A stretch of 11,447 bases of DNA from an uncultured Micavibrio sp. (GTDB lineage Bacteria > Pseudomonadota > Alphaproteobacteria > Micavibrionales > UBA1664), in contig CALBME010000132.1 in NCBI GenBank assembly GCA_937896295.1, forward strand, positions 1 through 11,447, written 5' to 3'. A program made the translations under genes and the position numbers. Below, piece after piece: positions 7,170 through 11,447 of this stretch (positions within the stretch are counted from its first letter, which is position 1; each line of letters begins with the position of its first letter). Below the pieces are notes generated by a model. It made no database searches, was not told the origin of the DNA, and saw only the letters and a program-made list of their open reading frames with translations.

Positions 7170-7370
7170 CTAATGATGTTTTTTTGCTTTCAGCAAAGCT
7201 TTAATCCGTAGCCAAATGCTCGGCCAAAACGCAGCCAACGCAACAAAAACGACAAATAGCAGCATCGCCGCGACAAAGCTGATAAAGTGAAAATTATTGG
7301 CATCGGGTGCGACGAACCAGCTGGCAATCACACCTCCTATAAGCAACATCCCTCTTGCGATCCATCCCAT
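7170..7370 (-). CDS. small two-helix inner-membrane protein, unknown function
   Basis: This 66-aa protein has two predicted membrane helices, roughly residues 8-21 and 30-50, and a basic C-terminal tail (RIKALLKAKKHH) likely facing the cytoplasm. I do not recognise a family. It is probably real: its ATG overlaps the efflux lipoprotein stop by one base (TAATG), it has a strong AGGAGG site nine bases upstream, and its stop lies directly before phaC. The context suggests either an accessory part of the efflux machinery or a membrane factor linked to the polyester genes. Nothing in the sequence decides between them. Confidence 0.75.
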   Translation of the reverse strand: MGWIARGMLLIGGVIASWFVAPDANNFHFISFVAAMLLFVVFVALAAFWPSIWLRIKALLKAKKHH

Positions 7371-8770
7371 TATAATTGTCCTCCTAAAGATTTATTCAGA
7401 TCAACGCTGGATTGGAGCAACTGACGCTTCGCCTCGATCCGGGATATTTCCGCGTCGAGCAAGCTGCGCTCGGCATCCAGAACATCCATATAGCTGGAAT
7501 AGCCGGCATCAAACCGTTTGCGTGCCAATCTTGCCGCTTCACGCAACACGCTGACTTGTTTTTCCAGGGCGCCGGCTTGTTCCTGCGTCTTTTCCCGCGC
7601 GATCAGGGCATCCTTGATTTCACGAAACGCCACGCGAACAGTTTTTTCATAACCTATATAAGCCTGCTTCTCCCGCGCCGTTGCGGCCTCGACCTGCGCG
7701 CGGGCACGGCCAAAGTCAAGAAGGGGCGCGGTTGCATTCGCACCGAGACTCCAGCTCTTTGATCCGCTTTCCAGCAGGCTATCCAGATCGCCCGAGGCAA
7801 CCCCCAGCAAGCCGGAAACGGATAGACGGGGCAGATAAGCCGCCCGCGCCACGCCAATATTGGCGTTCGCCGCGCTCAGGACATGTTCCGCCGCCATGAT
7901 GTCAGGCCGCGCAATCACAACGTCGCTGGCGTCTTTTTGCGGCAAGGGCGGCAGATCCGGCAGGATCGTCTTGTCCGAACCGCTGAAAGCCCGGGATTCC
8001 ATGATATCTTTCGGCGTTTTTCCCAAAAGAACGGAAAGGGCTGAAAGCCTCTGTTCACGCTGCTGCTCCAATGCAGGCAACCGCGCCTGCGCCGCAACCA
8101 TCTGGGATTCCGCCTGACGGACAATCAAGGAATCCGTATCTCCCTGATCGAGTCGTTTTCTCTCAAGATCATAGGCATTTTTACGGCTTCGAATCGTTTT
8201 TTGCGTTATATTAATCTGCTCGTTCAAGGCAGAAACCGCGAAGTAATTGGCAATTGTTTCTGCCGTGATGCCGAGCGCGACAGCGCGCGCATTGGCTTCT
8301 TCAGCCAGCAATTGCTGACGCGCCGCCTTGTCGGCATTGGCAAGACGGCCCCACAGATCAACCTCGAAGGAAAGCAAGCCGCCCAGAATAAAACTGTCCG
8401 ACGGCCCGCCGGATGGCAACCCTTCTAAATTGAGGTCGCTGCGCGAAGCGCCTCCTCCGGCTGTAATATTGGGCATCCGGCTGGCCCTGGCGCTTCCCGC
8501 GATCGCGCGTGCTTCATCGACACGCGCCGCCGCCAACTGGATATCGCTGTTATAGGCCAAAGCCTCGGCGACAAGAGCGGACAGCTTTTCATCATCATAG
8601 GCCGCCCACCACGGGCCATCCTGCTCTACGGCAAACGGGCCCGATAATTGCCAGTTCTGAGGCAGGCTCGTTTCCGGTTTACGCATGTCCGGCGCAAGCG
8701 AGCAGGCTGTCAGAACGCCGCATAAAAGAACTGCCGGCAGCGCATAAATTCCTGTCTTGTTTATTGCCAT
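7370..8770 (-). CDS. NodT/OprM-type outer-membrane efflux lipoprotein
   Basis: This 466-aa protein belongs to the outer-membrane efflux factors of the NodT/OprM family (two OEP domains), which form the trimeric channel-tunnel of tripartite pumps. A lipoprotein signal peptide is clear: hydrophobic residues 9-20, then the lipobox LTAC with Cys23 as lipidation site. After it come the repeated OEP helices, including WWAAYDDEKLSALVAEAL near the start of the mature protein, LLSFEVDLWGRLANA, and in the second half PLLDFGRARAQVEAA and DAERSLLDAEISRIEAKRQLLQ. The start at 8770 is chosen because it has an AAAGG site nine bases upstream and gives a proper signal peptide; an upstream ATG at 8818 lacks both. 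It is divergent from the TetR regulator and fusion protein, its likely pump partners. It is the first gene of the transcript that continues into phaC. Confidence 0.93.
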   Translation of the reverse strand: MAINKTGIYALPAVLLCGVLTACSLAPDMRKPETSLPQNWQLSGPFAVEQDGPWWAAYDDEKLSALVAEALAYNSDIQLAAARVDEARAIAGSARASRMPNITAGGGASRSDLNLEGLPSGGPSDSFILGGLLSFEVDLWGRLANADKAARQQLLAEEANARAVALGITAETIANYFAVSALNEQINITQKTIRSRKNAYDLERKRLDQGDTDSLIVRQAESQMVAAQARLPALEQQREQRLSALSVLLGKTPKDIMESRAFSGSDKTILPDLPPLPQKDASDVVIARPDIMAAEHVLSAANANIGVARAAYLPRLSVSGLLGVASGDLDSLLESGSKSWSLGANATAPLLDFGRARAQVEAATAREKQAYIGYEKTVRVAFREIKDALIAREKTQEQAGALEKQVSVLREAARLARKRFDAGYSSYMDVLDAERSLLDAEISRIEAKRQLLQSSVDLNKSLGGQL

Positions 8771-8789
8771 ACCCGGCAACCTTTCCCCG

Positions 8790-8818
8790 TTGACAAACAA
8801 CAAAAAATGTTTATTCAT
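8790..8818 (+). promoter_or_regulatory. possible promoter for the TetR/efflux operon
   Basis: A perfect TTGACA (8790-8795) is followed after 17 bases by ATTCAT (8813-8818), a poor -10 match. Transcription would start near 8825, just inside the inverted repeat. The strong -35 and the position support it; the weak -10 makes it tentative. Confidence 0.35.
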
Positions 8819-8830
8819 TCATGAATGGAT
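8813..8830. promoter_or_regulatory. inverted repeat, likely TetR-family operator
   Basis: A perfect 12-bp palindrome, CATTCATGAATG (8816-8827), extends to the 18-bp imperfect repeat ATTCATTCATGAATGGAT (8813-8830) with one mismatched pair. It lies in the gap between the divergent efflux lipoprotein and TetR genes. It overlaps the possible plus-strand -10 and the predicted minus-strand transcription start. Size, symmetry and position fit an AcrR-like operator that represses both directions, including autoregulation. Binding is inferred from position and symmetry. Confidence 0.6.
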
Positions 8831-8834
8831 ACAG

Positions 8835-8862
8835 ATATTATCACACGGACGGCGAAAAGCAA
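8835..8862 (-). promoter_or_regulatory. possible promoter for the efflux lipoprotein/PHB operon
   Basis: Read on the minus strand, TTGCTT (8862-8857) and TAATAT (8840-8835) are separated by 16 bases, a reasonable sigma-70 type pair. The start would fall near 8828, within the inverted repeat. No better promoter is apparent further down among the tightly packed genes, so this is the best candidate for the seven-gene transcript. Confidence 0.4.
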
Positions 8863-8869
8863 TATCGTG

Positions 8870-9487
8870 ATGCACAAAAAGAAAGAACAAGGTCTTGTAA
8901 CCAGACAGAAAATCCTGGCGGCGGCGGAGCATGTCTTTTTTGAAAAAGGCGCAGCCCTGACCTCTCTTGAACAAATCGCCGAGAAGGCGAATGTGACGAG
9001 GGGCGCCATCTACGGGCATTTTAAAAATAAAGATATGCTTCTGGAGCATGTGATAGACAGCGCCATCATACATGTGATTGATATTTTTCGTTCCATCCTG
9101 ACAGAGGCGCCAAAGCCCAGCTTCGAGCAGCTTCGCAAAGCGACGATTGATACGATTCTGACAATTGTACGCAGCCCCGGACTAACGCGCCGCCTGTCAA
9201 TCGCGATGTTGAAATGTGAATATACGGAGGAATTTTCCTACATCATAGAAAAGCACACTCATTATCGCGATGAAGTCCATGACCTTTTCGTGACGTATTT
9301 CTCCAACATGGAAAAGTGTGGAATTGGCCTTCTCAAAGAGCCGGAAAAGATGGCGGAAGCATTGCTGTTCTACACGACAGGCCTGTTGACTGAATTTTTC
9401 AAGCATCCCGATAGGCTGGATATAGAAAAAGACGTTGCCGATTACCTTGATATATTCTTCTTCCCGGTTTCAAAGCCGCCAGCTTAA
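8870..9487 (+). CDS. TetR/AcrR family transcriptional regulator
   Basis: This 205-aa repressor has an N-terminal TetR DNA-binding domain, TRQKILAAAEHVFFEKGAA, then the helix-turn-helix LTSLEQIAEKANVTRGAIYGHFKNKDMLL (about 30-58). The rest is an all-helical ligand-binding domain of the AcrR/TtgR type; the stretch around MLKCEYTEEFSYI resembles the matching AcrR region. The start at 8870 gives the usual ten or so residues before TRQ. An in-frame ATG at 8825 lies inside the likely operator, and neither start has a good ribosome-binding site. It is followed 17 bases later by the fusion protein on the same strand and is divergent from the outer-membrane lipoprotein. It therefore probably represses both sides and is released by a pump substrate. 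The ligand is unknown. Confidence 0.93.
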   Translation: MHKKKEQGLVTRQKILAAAEHVFFEKGAALTSLEQIAEKANVTRGAIYGHFKNKDMLLEHVIDSAIIHVIDIFRSILTEAPKPSFEQLRKATIDTILTIVRSPGLTRRLSIAMLKCEYTEEFSYIIEKHTHYRDEVHDLFVTYFSNMEKCGIGLLKEPEKMAEALLFYTTGLLTEFFKHPDRLDIEKDVADYLDIFFFPVSKPPA

Positions 9488-9504
9488 ATATAAGGATTTC
9501 CGCC

Positions 9505-10506
9505 ATGACAAAAAAGCTGCTTCTGACCGCCTTCGTTATCGCCGCTGTGGCTGGAGGCATCTATTACTATTTCCAGCACGCAAAAACCAAAGACCTTGAA
9601 GGCATCGCCTACGGCAATGGCCGGATCGAAGCGCAAAGCGTCGACATCGCAACGCGCCACGGCGGGCGCGTCCTGTCCGTTCCTGTCGAGGAAGGCCAGA
9701 TGGTTGAGGCCGGTGATATCGTTGCCGAGCTGGATCTGACCGATCTTGCCGCCTCCGTCACCGGGGCAAAAGCCAATGTCCGCGCCCGCGTTCAACAAAA
9801 AGATGCCGCCGCGTCTTCCGTCGCGCAGGCTGAATCCGCCTTGATACTGGCGGACAAGGAATTCGCGCGCGCCGATTCCCTCGCTCGTGAGAAAGCCGTG
9901 TCGGAAAGCCGCCGTGATCAGGCCTTCAACGCCAAGCAGGCCGCCGAAGCCCAGTTATCCGCCGCCCGGCAAAATCTTTCGAGTGCGGAAGAAGGCATTG
10001 AAGTGGCGGAGGCGGAAGTTGCCCGCCTGGAAGACCTTCTGACCGATCAGAATCTTAAGGCCTCCAGGGCGGGCCGGGTGCTTTACAAGCTGGTCGAACC
10101 CGGCGAAGTCATGAGCGCGGGCAGCAAGGCGGTCACGCTTCTCGATCTCACGGACGTGTACATGACGATCTTCCTGCCCACGGAAACAGTCGGAAAATTG
10201 CAATTGAAACAAGAGGCGCGCATCGTCCTTGATGCCATGCCCGATACCGCCATTCCGGCCTATATTTCCTATATCTCGCCCGAAGCGCAATTCACGCCCC
10301 GTCAGGTGGAAACACGGACAGAGCGTGAAAAACTGACCTTTCGCGTCAAGATCAGAATCCCCCCTTCCCTTCTTTCCAAATATATCGACAAAGTCAAAAC
10401 CGGTCTGCCCGGAATCGCGTATCTGCGAGTCGATCAGAACCGGGACTGGCCGGACAATCTGAAAGTCGACCCCGCGCTGTTGCAGGATATTGAGGCCAAG
10501 CCATAA
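9505..10506 (+). CDS. yhiI: HlyD-type membrane fusion protein (YhiI-like)
   Basis: This 333-aa periplasmic adaptor is anchored by one N-terminal helix (about residues 4-22). Next come the first lipoyl half with NGRIEAQSVDIATRHGGRV (38-56) and VEEGQMVEAGDIVAELD (61-77). An Ala/Gln/Glu-rich coiled-coil hairpin spans roughly 84-180. The second lipoyl half has KASRAGRVLYKLVEPGEV (185-202), and a beta-barrel domain includes DLTDVYMTIFLPTE (214-227). The wording of these blocks, and the C-terminal FRVKIRIP...VKTGLPGIAYLRV, follow E. coli YhiI as I recall it, and YhiI is likewise encoded beside RbbA. The adaptor would link the RbbA inner-membrane transporter to the NodT-type channel. An AAGGA site precedes the ATG by about eight bases, and the RbbA gene follows after two bases. 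Confidence 0.92.
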   Translation: MTKKLLLTAFVIAAVAGGIYYYFQHAKTKDLEGIAYGNGRIEAQSVDIATRHGGRVLSVPVEEGQMVEAGDIVAELDLTDLAASVTGAKANVRARVQQKDAAASSVAQAESALILADKEFARADSLAREKAVSESRRDQAFNAKQAAEAQLSAARQNLSSAEEGIEVAEAEVARLEDLLTDQNLKASRAGRVLYKLVEPGEVMSAGSKAVTLLDLTDVYMTIFLPTETVGKLQLKQEARIVLDAMPDTAIPAYISYISPEAQFTPRQVETRTEREKLTFRVKIRIPPSLLSKYIDKVKTGLPGIAYLRVDQNRDWPDNLKVDPALLQDIEAKP

Positions 10507-10508
10507 TC

Positions 10509-11447
10509 ATGCTGATCCGCGCCGACAACATACGCCAGACCTATGGCAGGCAAACAGCACTGGATGATGTGACGATTCATATCGAAAAAGGCGCCAGCGT
10601 TGCCGTCATCGGCCCGGACGGGGTTGGAAAATCGACTTTGCTTGGGTTAATCGCCGGCGCAAAAAAAATCCAAGACGGGGATCTCGTTATTTTTGACGGC
10701 GACGTGCGCAAAAAAACGGTGCGGGCCATGTTGCAGCAACGCGCCGCCTATATGCCGCAGGGCCTGGGCAAGAACCTTTATCCGGAGCTCAGCATCCGCG
10801 AAAACCTCGAATTTTTCGGGCGGCTTTACGGCCATGATAAAAAGGAACGCGGCCGACGCATTGAAATGCTGACCCGCGCGACGGGGCTTCTGGCGTTTCT
10901 GGACAGACCCGCCGGAAAACTCTCTGGCGGCATGAAGCAAAAACTCGGCCTGTGCTGCGCGCTGATTCACGACCCCGAACTGCTTATTCTGGACGAACCG
11001 ACCACCGGCGTCGATCCTTTGTCCCGCAAGCAATTCTGGGCCTTGATCGACAATATTCGCGCCGAACAAAAAGATATCACCGTCATCGTGGCGACCTCCT
11101 ACATGGAAGAAGCCGACGATTTCGATATCGTTGTCATGATGAATGACGGGAAAGTCATCGCCTCCGGAACGCCGGACGAACTGAAATCAAAAAGCGGCTG
11201 CGAGGATCTTGAAAAGGCCTTCATCGCCTTCCTGCCCGAAGAACGCCGCAGCGGTCATGAAATTCCCGAAATCACGGCGCGCGATCTGTCGGATAAGGAA
11301 ATCGCCATCTCCGCAAAGAACCTGACGCGGCGGTTTGGAGATTTCACCGCCGTCGATCATGTCAGTTTTGAAATCCCCCGCGGGGAGATCTTCGGCTTTC
11401 TCGGCTCCAACGGTTGCGGCAAAACCACGACCATGAAAATGCTCACC
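10509..11447 (+). CDS. rbbA: RbbA-type ABC transporter, N-terminal part (cut by window end)
   Basis: The first 313 codons are open to the right edge. The full family protein (about 900 aa) has two ABC ATPase domains followed by an ABC-2 membrane domain. The first ATPase is complete: Walker A GPDGVGKST (35-43), Q-loop Gln84 in YMPQGLGKN, signature LSGGMKQKL (138-146), Walker B LLILDEPTTGVD (158-169). The position usually held by the H-loop histidine is Tyr198 (ATSYMEEAD). The second ATPase begins near 275 and shows Walker A GSNGCGKTT (299-307). The YMPQGLGKN, RPAGKLSGGMKQKLGLCCAL and FGFLGSNGCGK blocks match E. coli RbbA (ribosome-associated ATPase) as I recall it. E. coli RbbA binds ribosomes in published work, yet its architecture and pairing with YhiI say exporter. 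It follows the adaptor gene by two bases; GAGG at 10492-10495 may serve as its ribosome-binding site. A yhhJ-like permease may follow outside the window. Confidence 0.93.
   Translation, partial: MLIRADNIRQTYGRQTALDDVTIHIEKGASVAVIGPDGVGKSTLLGLIAGAKKIQDGDLVIFDGDVRKKTVRAMLQQRAAYMPQGLGKNLYPELSIRENLEFFGRLYGHDKKERGRRIEMLTRATGLLAFLDRPAGKLSGGMKQKLGLCCALIHDPELLILDEPTTGVDPLSRKQFWALIDNIRAEQKDITVIVATSYMEEADDFDIVVMMNDGKVIASGTPDELKSKSGCEDLEKAFIAFLPEERRSGHEIPEITARDLSDKEIAISAKNLTRRFGDFTAVDHVSFEIPRGEIFGFLGSNGCGKTTTMKMLT

Overview
This 11.4 kb window looks like chromosomal DNA of a Gram-negative proteobacterium. The evidence is an outer-membrane efflux lipoprotein, an intracellular polyester (PHB) synthase of class I, a MarC-type inner-membrane protein and a CCA-encoding serine tRNA. 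GC content is moderate. The PHB synthase / phosphotransacylase / acetate kinase gene set is typical of Alphaproteobacteria and some other proteobacteria, but the sequence alone does not fix the taxon. I see no transposase, integrase, CRISPR array or phage gene.

Layout, left to right. (1) 1-306: the 3' part of a tRNA-Ser(UGA), a small hairpin, and about 200 bases with no recognisable gene. (2) 307-1771, minus strand: an alpha/beta hydrolase that seems to have lost its C-terminus, and marC. (3) 1772-1861: a gap with a terminator-like hairpin for the minus strand. (4) 1862-8770, minus strand: seven tightly packed genes, read right to left: NodT/OprM-type outer-membrane efflux lipoprotein, 66-aa membrane protein, PHB synthase phaC, phosphate acetyl/butyryltransferase, Ohr/OsmC peroxidase, acetate/propionate kinase ackA, zinc alcohol dehydrogenase. 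Gaps are 16 bases or less, or the genes overlap, so this is probably one operon. (5) 8771-8869: a divergent control region with an inverted repeat suited to a TetR repressor. (6) 8870 to the right edge, plus strand: a TetR/AcrR regulator, a YhiI-type membrane fusion protein, and the first 313 codons of RbbA, a double-ATPase ABC transporter, cut by the window end.

How they may work together. The TetR regulator, fusion protein, RbbA and NodT lipoprotein form a complete ABC-type tripartite efflux set, split over two divergent transcripts that share one control region. The unusual part is that the outer-membrane component heads the transcript carrying PHB polymerisation and the acyl-CoA / acyl-phosphate / carboxylate node. 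That architecture predicts that the efflux regulator also controls PHB and overflow carbon metabolism. No phaA, phaB or phasin gene is in view, so the monomer source is open; the phosphotransacylase-kinase pair could produce or drain acyl-CoA next to the synthase.

The left edge carries hints of a recombination junction: a tRNA whose anticodon stem does not pair at its base, and a neighbouring hydrolase missing the segment that should hold its catalytic histidine.
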